Assembly (NCBI GenBank): GCA_964344965.1
Contig: CAYFPJ010000010.1
Location: 1 to 36,396 of the forward strand
Direction of reading: 5' to 3'
Source: UM-FILTER-37-12 sp964344965
Lineage (GTDB): Bacteria > Patescibacteriota > Patescibacteriia > Magasanikbacterales > UBA922
Length of the DNA stretch: 36,396 bases
The position numbers were made by a program, and so were the translations under genes. How positions within the stretch are numbered: position 1 is the stretch's first letter; each line of letters begins with the position of its first letter. The notes below the pieces were generated by a model, which did not search any database, was not told the DNA's origin, and was given only the letters and a program-made list of their open reading frames with translations. Below are positions 8,635-16,237 of this stretch, piece by piece.

Positions 8635-9705
8635 ATGTCAGACTATTCTACGATTCAAGCTATATTGGGGGAAGATTCAGAAAAACTACTTGGTTTTGAC
8701 AATCCCAAGATTTCCAAGGATCGTCTCCATGTTCCAAGTTCAGACTTCATCGAGGAAGTTTTTTCTATTTCTGATCGTTCATATAGTGTTTTGGAAAATT
8801 TAAAAAAACTCCGTGACCATGGTCGACTTTCTGGTACTGGATATTATTCTATCTTGCCTGTAGACCAGGGTATTGAGCACTCTGCCGGGGCCAGTTTTGC
8901 CAAGAATCCTGATTATTTTGATCCAGAAAATATTGTAAAATTGGCCATTGAGGCTGGCTGTAATGGAGTAGCTTCTACTCTTGGTGTCCTTGGGATGGTC
9001 AGTAAAAAATATGCTGAGAAGATTCCTTTCATTGCCAAATTAAATCACAATGATCTACTGCGTCATCCCAATGATTATGATCAGATTATGTTTGGTTCGG
9101 TAGAGCAGGCTCATAATTTAGGGGCTGTCGGTGTCGGAGCAACAATTTATTTTGGCTCAGAAAATTCTAAGCGTCAAATTCAAGAAGTGTCTGCTGCTTT
9201 TGAGGAAGCACATAAGAGGGGGATGTTTACCATCCTTTGGTGCTATCTTCGCAATAGTGCTTTCAAGGTTGGAGACGCAGATTATCATGACGCTGCAGAT
9301 TTGACTGGTCAAGCCAATCATCTTGGTGTGACAATTGGGGCAGATATCATCAAGCAAAAATTACCAATGAAAAATGGTGGTTATCAAAAATTAAATGAAG
9401 AAGGAAAATTTGGAAAATTTGATGAACGTATGTATTCTGAATTGGCAAGCACTCATCCCATAGATCTATGTCGTTACCAAGTCGCCAACTGCTATATGGG
9501 TAGGGCTGGATTGATCAATTCTGGTGGAGCTAGTGGAGAAAATGATCTGGCTGCTGCAGTATATACAGCAGTGGTCAACAAACGAGCTGGCGGATCTGGC
9601 CTCATTCTTGGTCGCAAGGCTTTCCAAAAGCCTCTCAAAGAGGGAGTGGAGATTATCAATGCAGTGCAAGATGTTTATTTGAGTGAAGAAATTACTGTTG
9701 CATAA
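8635..9705 (+). CDS. fbaB: Class I fructose-bisphosphate aldolase (DhnA/FbaB type)
   Basis: 356 residues, strongly similar along its whole length to E. coli FbaB (about 350). It reversibly joins dihydroxyacetone phosphate and glyceraldehyde-3-phosphate through a lysine Schiff base. Conserved segments include SILPVDQGIEHSAGASFA, KLNHND, GAVGVGATIYFGSE, LTGQANHLGVTIGADIIKQK and NCYMGRAGLINSGG. K240 in GADIIKQK is the likely Schiff-base lysine by alignment. The product is the direct substrate of GlpX upstream. The stop is followed 10 nt later by the J-domain gene. Confidence 0.95.
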   Translation: MSDYSTIQAILGEDSEKLLGFDNPKISKDRLHVPSSDFIEEVFSISDRSYSVLENLKKLRDHGRLSGTGYYSILPVDQGIEHSAGASFAKNPDYFDPENIVKLAIEAGCNGVASTLGVLGMVSKKYAEKIPFIAKLNHNDLLRHPNDYDQIMFGSVEQAHNLGAVGVGATIYFGSENSKRQIQEVSAAFEEAHKRGMFTILWCYLRNSAFKVGDADYHDAADLTGQANHLGVTIGADIIKQKLPMKNGGYQKLNEEGKFGKFDERMYSELASTHPIDLCRYQVANCYMGRAGLINSGGASGENDLAAAVYTAVVNKRAGGSGLILGRKAFQKPLKEGVEIINAVQDVYLSEEITVA

Positions 9706-9715
9706 CAATCATTAT

Positions 9716-10672
9716 ATGTCAGAAGGCGAAAAAAATGATGGTGACAAGACAAGATGGTCTTCAGGTTCTCACTATAAAGTGCTGGGAGTATCAAGAGATT
9801 CCACTCCCGCACAAATAAAGAAAGCTTACCAAGATTTGGCAAGAAAGTATCACCCTGACAAGAATCCTGATGATAAGGAGGCCGAAGAGATTTTTAAATC
9901 AGTTTCTGCGGCTAATGATGTTCTTTCTGATCCTGAATCCCGCGCTGCATATGATAGGAATCTAGAAAACAGAAGATCTCCTTATGGAGAGACCACTTAT
10001 GACGGTTCTGGCCTTACGCCTGAACAACGAGCAGAAATAGAGAGAAGAGCTAGAGAGGCGTATGAAGAGATTATGAAGAGATTTGAAGAGGTGGCGGGCA
10101 CCAGAACACCAGAAAAAACTGTAAGCGATCAACAGACTTCTGAACGTCCTACTGGATCAGATTATGATGATAAGAGTAATAGGCCATCATTTTGGAGAAG
10201 AGTAAGAGGTGTGTTTGATTTTTTTGGAAGTAATAAGCGGGATGTGATAGATATAGATCATCCTGTCAGGGAAGGAGGATTATTTCGTTACATGGAACGC
10301 CCTATAATGGCCACTAGGGGCGATGATAGATACAGGGCAGATATTGCATATTATGATAAAGAATATAGTGGCATGTTGGCGTATGCAGATAAGGAATATT
10401 GGGGTTCATTTAAATATGCAAAGAGAGAATACGATAATGATTTTAATTTTGCAAAACGAAAGTATGAAATAGACTTAAGACATCAAACAAGAGACTCTGC
10501 GTATTCTGAATATAAAAATAGAATAAATAAGGCAAAAGCAGAGTTCAAAAAACGAATGAAACTATATATGAGAAAACATGGAGCAACAATTGAAACGGCG
10601 AGTAGAGATTGTTCGAAATCTTATCAACGTGCCTTGAAAGAGTACAGGGTAAGGAGTAGAAGAAAAAGGTAA
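9716..10672 (+). CDS. J-domain protein with C-terminal 11-residue repeats
   Basis: 318 residues. Residues about 19-85 are a J-domain with the HPD motif (ARKYHPDKNP) that stimulates DnaK-type Hsp70 ATPase. The glycine-rich and zinc-finger regions of canonical DnaJ are absent, so this is a type III (J-only) co-chaperone. A charged linker follows. Residues about 208-255 hold at least four tandem 11-residue units built on YxDKEY or YAKREY, likely a helical rod. The C-terminus is strongly basic. The start at 9716 (TATG) lies just after the aldolase stop. A GTG at 9683 in frame is rejected because it overlaps that gene and adds no J-domain residues. Confidence 0.85.
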   Translation: MSEGEKNDGDKTRWSSGSHYKVLGVSRDSTPAQIKKAYQDLARKYHPDKNPDDKEAEEIFKSVSAANDVLSDPESRAAYDRNLENRRSPYGETTYDGSGLTPEQRAEIERRAREAYEEIMKRFEEVAGTRTPEKTVSDQQTSERPTGSDYDDKSNRPSFWRRVRGVFDFFGSNKRDVIDIDHPVREGGLFRYMERPIMATRGDDRYRADIAYYDKEYSGMLAYADKEYWGSFKYAKREYDNDFNFAKRKYEIDLRHQTRDSAYSEYKNRINKAKAEFKKRMKLYMRKHGATIETASRDCSKSYQRALKEYRVRSRRKR

Positions 10673-10681
10673 TTAATTTGA

Positions 10682-10710
10682 ATCCCTCTCGACAAATCGA
10701 GGGGGATTTT
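10682..10710 (+). terminator. Terminator after the J-domain gene
   Basis: A stem of CCC-CTCGA with its complement around CAAA is followed by GGATTTTG. It overlaps the -35 box of the gap promoter. Confidence 0.6.
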
Positions 10711-10717
10711 GTATAAT
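10689..10717 (+). promoter_or_regulatory. Promoter of gap, TCGACA-17-TATAAT
   Basis: TCGACA (10689-10694) and a perfect TATAAT (10712-10717) are 17 nt apart. Transcription would begin near 10724, about 23 nt before the ATG at 10747. The -35 box sits inside the upstream terminator stem. Confidence 0.7.
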
Positions 10718-10746
10718 AGCCTCGCTTAATTTTTGACTATTACCTT

Positions 10747-11802
10747 ATGGGAAGTCCAGAACTAGTATCAAAGGAGGACCAAAAACCATTGAAGATAGCA
10801 ATCAATGGATTTGGTCGTATCGGGAGGATCATGACTCGTCTCATCTGGGACAACCCTAGATTTGAGTTGGTGGCCATCAATAGTCGTTCGGCCTGTGATA
10901 TTTATGCCCACCTTTTGAAATATGATTCTATCTATGGAGTTTGGGATCATGGTGTGGCTCATGATGGTAATGATGCCTTGATTATCGACGGCAAACGTGT
11001 TCCTTTGCACCATGAAAATGAATTGGAAAATGCACCGTGGGGGCAGTACGATGTCGATGTGGTGATTGAGTCCACTGGAGTATTTCGTGATCGCGTTTCT
11101 AGTCAAAAGCACATTGATGCTGGTGCCAAGTATGTAGCGATAAGTGCTCCTGCCAAAGATGTAGACGGATCATTTCTGTATGGTATCAATCATCGGGATT
11201 TTGATGCTGACAAGCACAAGATATTTTCATGCGTCTCTTGTACCACAACTTGTCTTGCTCCAGTAGTGAAAGTGCTACATGATAATTTGAAAATCAAACA
11301 TGGTAATCTAGTCACTATCCATGCCTATACAAATGACCAACACCTAGTGGATCATCCTCACAAAAAACACGATTTCCGAAGAAGTAGAGCAGCCAGTCTC
11401 TCTATTGTTCCGACCAGGACTGGGGCAGCAAGAGCGATAGGACAGATTTTGCCAGAGCTAGAAGGAAAGCTAGATGGTTTTGCTCTTCGTGTTCCTCTTG
11501 AGATTGTTTCTGTCATCAATTTTACTGCAGAAGTAGAGAAGGGAACTACCGCGGAAGAAGTAAACGAAATGTATCGGAAAGCTGCTCGTGAAGAGTATCC
11601 GAAGAGTCTGCATGTCTCTGATTTGCCATTGGTATCTGTAGATTATGTAGGATCTCCATATGGGTCAATTGTCGATGCGTTATCTACTCAAGTGATCGAC
11701 GACACCCAAGTTTCCGTAGTGTCTTGGTACGATAATGAGTGGGGCTATGTGACGCAGATGATTAATTTGCTGGGATATTTTGCCAGGAGAATGAAGCTCT
11801 AG
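10747..11802 (+). CDS. gap: Glyceraldehyde-3-phosphate dehydrogenase
   Basis: 351 residues. It interconverts glyceraldehyde-3-phosphate and 1,3-bisphosphoglycerate with a nicotinamide cofactor. NGFGRIGR begins the Rossmann fold. The active site is SCTTTCLAP with catalytic C165; the common Asn of SCTTNC is Thr here. HAYTNDQ and RAASLSIVPTRTGAARAIG are the phosphate-binding segments, and SWYDNEWGY is near the end. The loop after the second strand reads AINSRS where NAD-dependent enzymes have AIND. Loss of that Asp suggests acceptance of NADP(H) (inference). The N-terminus has about 15 extra residues before the fold. It is followed by a palindrome that may act as terminator. Confidence 0.95.
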   Translation: MGSPELVSKEDQKPLKIAINGFGRIGRIMTRLIWDNPRFELVAINSRSACDIYAHLLKYDSIYGVWDHGVAHDGNDALIIDGKRVPLHHENELENAPWGQYDVDVVIESTGVFRDRVSSQKHIDAGAKYVAISAPAKDVDGSFLYGINHRDFDADKHKIFSCVSCTTTCLAPVVKVLHDNLKIKHGNLVTIHAYTNDQHLVDHPHKKHDFRRSRAASLSIVPTRTGAARAIGQILPELEGKLDGFALRVPLEIVSVINFTAEVEKGTTAEEVNEMYRKAAREEYPKSLHVSDLPLVSVDYVGSPYGSIVDALSTQVIDDTQVSVVSWYDNEWGYVTQMINLLGYFARRMKL

Positions 11803-11850
11803 ACATGTAACATGAATCCTGGAATATAGAACAAATTTAGATATATACTA

Positions 11851-11902
11851 GGATTCCCGGCGAAAGCCGGGTCAATACAAACCCGGCTTTCGCCGGGAAT
11901 CC
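11851..11902. repeat. Perfect 22-bp inverted repeat, possible gap terminator
   Basis: Arms at 11851-11872 (GGATTCCCGGCGAAAGCC and on) and 11881-11902 are exact complements around CAATACAA. They are followed by TTTTTACTCTTTT. It belongs to a recognisable dispersed palindrome type and could also end gap transcripts. Confidence 0.85.
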
Positions 11903-11935
11903 TTTTTACTCTTTTGTGATTTGGATTTTAGATTA

Positions 11936-12080
11936 AATCTTTAAGCGGTTTTATTCCTCGATGCTTGCATCGAAAAAGTGAAAACTAACATTGGTTGAAA
12001 TAAGATTTTCTGCCAATACCCCGCAGCTTGCTGCGGGGATGGCCCGATGAAGTCTTACTTAAACCAAATTTACTTTTATT
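11936..12080 (+). promoter_or_regulatory. 145-bp structured element, copy C, leader of the phosphoribosyltransferase gene
   Basis: Identical to copies A, B and D. It ends 11 nt before the ATG at 12092. The internal short frame beginning at 12047 stops at 12080-12082, just before the gene. Confidence 0.9.
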
Positions 12081-12091
12081 AATGCAATTTT

Positions 12092-12646
12092 ATGGTTGAA
12101 GATGCAAAAAAATATTATGACAAGAGTCAAGGGACAGTCAACATATCTTGGGCAGATGTTGAGAGTGATGTTTTGGAAATTATTGATCGCATGAAGGAAG
12201 ACAAGTTTGAGCCTGATGTGATAGTATCTATTGCTCGATCAGGTTTGATACCAGCTTCGATGATTGCTTATGCTCTTGGCAACAAGCAACTCTATGTGAT
12301 CAAAGTAGATTTTTCCAAAAATCAAAAAAGTGGTAAAGACCAGGAATTGAATGACAGGCCCATGATCACTCAGGAGCTTAGTAAAGATATTTTCGGGATG
12401 AAAGTTCTCGTGGTGGATGAAATGGCGGTTTCTGGATCGACCTTACAATTAGTTTCTGACTATATGAAGATCAAGAATCCAGCAGAGGTAAGATATGCTG
12501 TCCTCTACAAGCAACCTTGGGCCGCTTTTGACCCAGATTATTATGGCAAGAAGATAAAAGAATGGCCTATTTATCCTTGGAAGGAGTTGCGGAATGATGT
12601 TTTGGATCCGAGGGCAAGGTTGGAGAGAAAGAAGATTAAAGAATGA
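12092..12646 (+). CDS. Phosphoribosyltransferase, purine (Gpt/XGPRT-like)
   Basis: 184 residues. Type I PRTase fold with the PRPP-binding loop VLVVDEMAVSGSTLQLV (around residues 110-126; the family consensus is VxxDDxxxTGxT, Glu replacing the second Asp). The upstream segment VIVSIARSGLIPASMIAYAL is the usual ribose-phosphate-side element. The C-terminal WPIYPWKE is typical of xanthine-guanine type enzymes. It probably salvages a purine base with PRPP, but the base specificity cannot be fixed. The gene is 12 nt upstream of a cupin gene, so they probably share a transcript that begins with the 145-bp element. Confidence 0.82.
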   Translation: MVEDAKKYYDKSQGTVNISWADVESDVLEIIDRMKEDKFEPDVIVSIARSGLIPASMIAYALGNKQLYVIKVDFSKNQKSGKDQELNDRPMITQELSKDIFGMKVLVVDEMAVSGSTLQLVSDYMKIKNPAEVRYAVLYKQPWAAFDPDYYGKKIKEWPIYPWKELRNDVLDPRARLERKKIKE

Positions 12647-12658
12647 AGATTTAAGATT

Positions 12659-13021
12659 ATGTTGATAAAAAATTTTAGTGATCAAAAGGAATTAGTGGCT
12701 GGTGATAATTGCATCTTACGCGAGTTACTTAGTGGGATTAATGATGATGTAGAATGTCAGTACAGTATTGCTCATGCTAGGGTTTCTGTTGGTGAGACAA
12801 CTTATAAGCATGCTCTCAAAACCACAGAAGTCTATTATATTATTTCTGGAAAAGGAAAGATGTACATCAATGATGAGTCAGCAGAAGTGGGTTCAAAGTA
12901 TACTATTTATATCCCCCCAAATGCTATACAGTGTATTGAAAACATAGGAGATGAAGAGCTAGAATTTATTTGTATTGCTGATCCGGCTTGGAGAGTGGAG
13001 GACGAAGTGATTCTCGACTAA
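12659..13021 (+). CDS. Cupin-fold protein
   Basis: 120 residues, a single small beta-barrel domain. The first cupin motif is seen as HALKTTEVYYIISGKGKMYI and the second as YIPPNAIQCIENIGDEELEFICI. The first motif keeps one His and the Glu, while the second has Q/C where metal-binding cupins have His, so metal binding may be weak. Such proteins include isomerases, epimerases and sensors; the substrate is not identifiable. It follows the phosphoribosyltransferase gene by 12 nt and precedes a clear terminator. Confidence 0.8.
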   Translation: MLIKNFSDQKELVAGDNCILRELLSGINDDVECQYSIAHARVSVGETTYKHALKTTEVYYIISGKGKMYINDESAEVGSKYTIYIPPNAIQCIENIGDEELEFICIADPAWRVEDEVILD

Positions 13022-13047
13022 ATAAATCAGAATTTAGTTGTAGAGAT

Positions 13048-13080
13048 TAAAAAAACGAACAAAAATTGTTCGTTTTTTTG
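13048..13080 (+). terminator. Intrinsic terminator after the cupin gene
   Basis: The stem AAAAACGAACAA/TTGTTCGTTTTT has a short loop and ends in a T-run. Both flanks are A/T rich, so it could work in both directions. Confidence 0.8.
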
Positions 13081-13144
13081 TATTGTAATGTAAGCCGATG
13101 AGCAGTTTTCTCGTTTAAAGTTTCTCCCTGTTGCAAACAGGCTC

Positions 13145-13534
13145 TTAGGTAGTCTGACAATGTTCGGTGATCGCACGACCAAGTGCGCGGTCAAATGTAA
13201 GCACTGTATAGTGTTTTGAAAGAAAGAGCAGCGAAATATCGATGAATGAGAGATTACTATATTGATATTGGAGATAAAAACGAATCACTTCATCAACAAA
13301 TTCCTGTTCCGCGTATAGAAGGGAGACATCTTTATTGTTTTGTATCATGTGTATAAATGAATCAGCATGTCTTTTGTTCGACAGAGTAGGTAACACTGTA
13401 CAAACTTCAATCATGACATATTCTGGCACTACAATGGTGTCGTCAGTTGCTTCCCACACATCGACGGCTTTTTTGTGCTGGTTGTCTTCTTGGTATAGAT
13501 AGGCAATCCAGATGCTGGAGTCCAGGATGGTCAT
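13145..13534 (-). CDS. PIN-domain toxin (VapC-like)
   Basis: 129 residues. The N-terminal TILDSSIWIAYLY gives the first PIN acidic residue (D4). Later acidic positions appear in PEYVMIEVC, LSFIDISLLFLSK and LTFDRALG, in the order expected for the four-acid Mg2+ site of PIN ribonucleases. Its start overlaps the end of the upstream antitoxin gene by 4 nt (ATGA), typical of toxin-antitoxin operons. The RNA target is unknown. Confidence 0.85.
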   Translation of the reverse strand: MTILDSSIWIAYLYQEDNQHKKAVDVWEATDDTIVVPEYVMIEVCTVLPTLSNKRHADSFIHMIQNNKDVSLLYAEQEFVDEVIRFYLQYQYSNLSFIDISLLFLSKHYTVLTFDRALGRAITEHCQTT

Positions 13535-13776
13535 ATATTGTAAAGAATTTTATCAATATGCTTGCTGGTGTTCGGATTAGCCTGCGGGTTGCTAAATTGG
13601 AGTTTGGCAAAATCATCCCGCGTGTATTTTTTTTTGAGCTTACTTTTTGGTGGCACAATATCAAAAAGATGCTCATGGTGGCGCATGACCATGAAACTAT
13701 GTCCTTTTTTTACTGCTTGGGCGATTTGAGGGAGGCTGGCCCGCAACTGCTTGGTGCCAATAATATTTTGTTTCAT
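13531..13776 (-). CDS. Antitoxin, Phd/YefM-like
   Basis: 81 residues. The N-terminus IIGTKQLRASLPQIAQAVKKGHSFMVMRH matches the DNA-binding part of Phd/YefM antitoxins, where a short helix and strand precede R-L-x-x-x-L. The C-terminal region is basic and would be the part that folds onto the toxin. It is cotranscribed with the PIN toxin, overlapping by 4 nt. A strong promoter lies just upstream, and the pair is likely autoregulated as usual for the family. Confidence 0.78.
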   Translation of the reverse strand: MKQNIIGTKQLRASLPQIAQAVKKGHSFMVMRHHEHLFDIVPPKSKLKKKYTRDDFAKLQFSNPQANPNTSKHIDKILYNI

Positions 13777-13808
13777 AATACTAGAAAGTTTACTAATTAT
13801 TTAATAAA

Positions 13809-13837
13809 AGTATAACAAATATTTATAATGTTGTCAA
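13809..13837 (-). promoter_or_regulatory. Promoter of the toxin-antitoxin operon, TTGACA-17-TATACT
   Basis: On the minus strand, TTGACA (13832-13837) and TATACT (13809-13814) are separated by 17 nt. The leader to the antitoxin ATG would be about 25 nt. Confidence 0.75.
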
Positions 13838-13995
13838 GTACGGTGCTGAAGCTCGATATGCCGTCTGGTGGGACGACCTGCCGCGTGGGCCTTCAGGGAT
13901 CTATGGCCCCTATGGCAAGCCACACATGGCGACGAATAGTATCGCCGCCACTCAATGTCTGTCCTATTTGTGGCGGGGCAGGCAATTATAGGTAA
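13838..13995. other. GC-rich island with stems, candidate RNA or gene remnant
   Basis: This stretch is markedly richer in GC than its surroundings and lies between two outward promoters. Possible stems are CTGAAG/CTTCAG (13846-13851 with 13891-13896), GGCGA/TCGCC (13928-13932 with 13942-13946) and CGCCAC/GTGGCG (13946-13951 with 13970-13975). Two plus frames stay open for 50 or so codons, one from ATG 13828 ending CPICGGAGNYR, but neither is recognised. No support chooses between RNA and coding remnant. Confidence 0.35.
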
Positions 13996-14020
13996 ATGTG
14001 GATAAGTTGTAGAAAAAAAG

Positions 14021-14049
14021 TTGACAACTATTTATACATATATTATGCT
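14021..14049 (+). promoter_or_regulatory. Promoter of the TrmB-type regulator gene
   Basis: TTGACA (14021-14026) and TATGCT (14044-14049) are spaced 17 nt, giving a very short leader of about 9 nt before ATG 14065. AGTTGT and ACAACT flank and overlap the -35 box as a small dyad that could be an operator. Confidence 0.6.
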
Positions 14050-14064
14050 TTATTAAGCTAAAAT

Positions 14065-14856
14065 ATGAATATTGAAATACTCAAAAAATTAGGATTTTCT
14101 GACAAATATGCTAAGGTCTACTTGGCTCTTATTCAGCTTGGTCCTAGCTCAGTCAGGAAATTGGCAGAATTTGTAGCATTGAACCGTGGGACCACCTATG
14201 ATGCTTTGAAATGGCTCAAGGCCGAAGGGGTGGTTACTTTTTATCAGAAAGACACCAAGCAGTACTTTGTAGCTGAAAAACCGGAAAAACTTCTAGACAT
14301 GATCAAAAGCAGAGAAGAAGAATTACAGGAAACTGGCAAAGATATTGAAAAAATTATTCCAGAGTTGCAGGCTTTGCACAGCAAAGGCGGGGATCGACCA
14401 GTAGCACGTTATTTTGCCAAAGATGAGCTCCACCATATCTTGGAAGATGTCTTGGATGTTTGCCAGCAGGACGAAGAACAAATGTATAGAATTTATTCAG
14501 CAGAAGGGGTGCGTGAATTTCTGTATGAAAATTTTCCGACATTCAGTGATGTGCGCATTGCCAAAGGGATCAATGTCAAAGTGATTGCTATTGGTGAAGG
14601 TGGAGAGTTGCGGGGGTTGGATGAAAGAAAGTGGTTGGACCCCTCCAACCCGGCTCACGCTTCGCTCGCCGAGGTATCCTCCCCTAAAAGGGGAGGATCA
14701 AGTGATGTGTTCGCCACGTATATCATATTGTACCCTGGTAAGTCAGCATACATATCACTTGATGCTAAGGGGGATCCTGTGGGAGTGGTAATTGAAAATG
14801 GTGGGGTGTATGAAACACAAAAATTAATTTTTGACAAATTGTGGAAATCACTGTAG
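14065..14856 (+). CDS. TrmB-family transcriptional regulator with in-frame palindromic insert
   Basis: 263 residues. Residues 1-75 are a winged helix-turn-helix of the TrmB type (LGFSDKYAKVYLALIQLG, then TTYDALKWLKAEGVV), followed by a short coiled coil and a C-terminal effector domain. TrmB proteins usually control sugar or central carbon genes, which fits the neighbourhood, but no ligand can be named. Residues about 190-212 are encoded by palindromic DNA: hairpins at 14633-14650 and 14676-14698. This Pro/Ser/Gly-rich insert keeps the frame and looks like a dispersed repeat that entered the gene. It reads directly into a HAD gene 4 nt on. Confidence 0.8.
   Translation: MNIEILKKLGFSDKYAKVYLALIQLGPSSVRKLAEFVALNRGTTYDALKWLKAEGVVTFYQKDTKQYFVAEKPEKLLDMIKSREEELQETGKDIEKIIPELQALHSKGGDRPVARYFAKDELHHILEDVLDVCQQDEEQMYRIYSAEGVREFLYENFPTFSDVRIAKGINVKVIAIGEGGELRGLDERKWLDPSNPAHASLAEVSSPKRGGSSDVFATYIILYPGKSAYISLDAKGDPVGVVIENGGVYETQKLIFDKLWKSL
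14676..14698. repeat. Palindromic repeat inside the TrmB-type gene
   Basis: ATCCTCCCCT and AGGGGAGGAT form a 10-bp stem around AAA. It has the same core as intergenic hairpins at 3479-3497 and 24552-24570. A second hairpin GGTTGGA-CCCC-TCCAACC lies at 14633-14650. Confidence 0.85.
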
Positions 14857-14860
14857 ATTT

Positions 14861-15499
14861 ATGTTTATTTTAGATTTTGATGACACCCTATTTGACACTC
14901 AAGCTTTCAAACAAGCTAGACTTGATACTATGAGAGAGCTTGGTGTGCCAGAAGAAGTCTATTGGGAGACATACAAGCAAGCTCGCAATAGCTCTGATGG
15001 GCTTTTCACATATTCCAATCGACGTCACGCTGACGCACTTGGACGTCAAGGATATGATCAAGAAAAAGTTTTGCAAGCTTTCCAAAATATTACAGACAAC
15101 AGACTACCTGAATTTTTGATGTCAGACACTGTCGACTTTTTGAATTTTTTGAAAACATTTGGCAAACCGATAATCTTACTCAGTCTTGGTGACCCCTCAT
15201 TTCAAGAATTGAAGTTCAAGGGGTGTGGGATCCATGATTATTTTGACAGAATTTTTATGGTGGATCAGTCGAAGAAAAGTATTTTGGAAGAATTGTTTGC
15301 TGTAATAGAAAAAGATGAAGAAGTGTGGTTTGTAAATGACAAGATCCAAGAGACACTTGAGTTGGCAGAAGAATATCCAAAAATGAAAGCAGTTCTAAAA
15401 GTATCAAATCAGTTCGCCAAAAAAGATTATGAAGAGAGTGGTCTACCATTCTTTGAAAGTTTACTTGATATAAAAAATTATGTTGGAAAACAAATTTGA
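14861..15499 (+). CDS. HAD-superfamily hydrolase
   Basis: 212 residues. Motif I is FILDFDDTLFD at the extreme N-terminus, with the nucleophile Asp and the acid-base Asp two residues on. Motif II is in IILLSLGDPS and the C-terminal acidic motif in EVWFVNDKIQE. A helical cap lies between. The substrate is unknown; HAD phosphatases act on sugar phosphates or nucleotides. The start at 14861 puts motif I at the N-terminus as usual; an upstream in-frame start would overlap the regulator gene. The 3' end overlaps the nucleotidyltransferase gene by 20 nt, implying coupling. Confidence 0.8.
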   Translation: MFILDFDDTLFDTQAFKQARLDTMRELGVPEEVYWETYKQARNSSDGLFTYSNRRHADALGRQGYDQEKVLQAFQNITDNRLPEFLMSDTVDFLNFLKTFGKPIILLSLGDPSFQELKFKGCGIHDYFDRIFMVDQSKKSILEELFAVIEKDEEVWFVNDKIQETLELAEEYPKMKAVLKVSNQFAKKDYEESGLPFFESLLDIKNYVGKQI

Positions 15500-16232
15500 C
15501 AAAATAGGCGCCTTGGTTCTGGCTGCTGGCAAAGGAACGAGACTTGGTTGTACAGATAAGCCAAAAGTAATGCTTGAAATTGGAGATAAGCCAATTGTCA
15601 GCTATATTGTCGAAACATTATTTGATGTTGGATTTACAAAAGAACAAATTATTTTGGTGGTAGGATTTGAGAAGCAAGTTGTGAAAGATTTTTTTGGAGA
15701 TAGCATAAGCTATGCAGATCAAGATGAGCAGCTTGGTACAGCACATGCTGCTTATATTGGAATGAATAATTTTTCAGAAAATATTGAAACAGTTTTGGTA
15801 ATTGGCGGAGATGACAGTGCTTTTTATTCTAAAGATACACTAGAAAATTTTATTAAAGAACATTTGAAGAATGAAGCAACGATCTCTCTTCTGACGGTAG
15901 AGCCAGATAATTTTGAAAGTATGGGTAGAGTAATCCGAGATGATGAAGGTAATTTTGTGCAGGTTTTGGAAAAGGAGCAGTTAGATGACAATCAGAAAAA
16001 AATAAAAGAGACAAGTACGGGGACTTACTGTTTTGATAGATCGTGGTTTGAAGATATATTCCCAAGTATGGGGAGTATAGAAGGTTTGGGTGAATATGGC
16101 TTACCTTCGACAGTGGAGATTGCTATTGGGCAAGGAAAAAAAGTACAAGCCATAAAATTGCAAAATAACAAAGAGTGGTTTGGGATCAACACTCCTGAGG
16201 AGTTAGAACAGGCAAATTTATTATTATCATAA
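15480..16232 (+). CDS. Sugar-phosphate nucleotidyltransferase (GlmU N-domain-like)
   Basis: 250 residues. N-terminal signature GALVLAAGKGTRLGCTDKPKVML binds the nucleotide. QLGTAHAAYIGM (around residue 83) and IGGDDSAF are the base- and metal-site segments. INTPEELEQA near the end is shared with GlmU. The left-handed helix acetyltransferase domain of bifunctional GlmU is absent, so it should carry out only uridylyl or similar transfer. With glmS and glmR downstream, a role in UDP-N-acetylglucosamine or another UDP-sugar is likely but unproven. It overlaps the HAD gene and is 5 nt from the dehydrogenase gene. Confidence 0.82.
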   Translation: MLENKFDKIGALVLAAGKGTRLGCTDKPKVMLEIGDKPIVSYIVETLFDVGFTKEQIILVVGFEKQVVKDFFGDSISYADQDEQLGTAHAAYIGMNNFSENIETVLVIGGDDSAFYSKDTLENFIKEHLKNEATISLLTVEPDNFESMGRVIRDDEGNFVQVLEKEQLDDNQKKIKETSTGTYCFDRSWFEDIFPSMGSIEGLGEYGLPSTVEIAIGQGKKVQAIKLQNNKEWFGINTPEELEQANLLLS

Positions 16233-16237
16233 TCTTT

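Noticed and set aside
14831..14860. Earlier start for the HAD gene
   Set aside because: It overlaps the TrmB-type gene, and HAD motif I normally lies at the very N-terminus.
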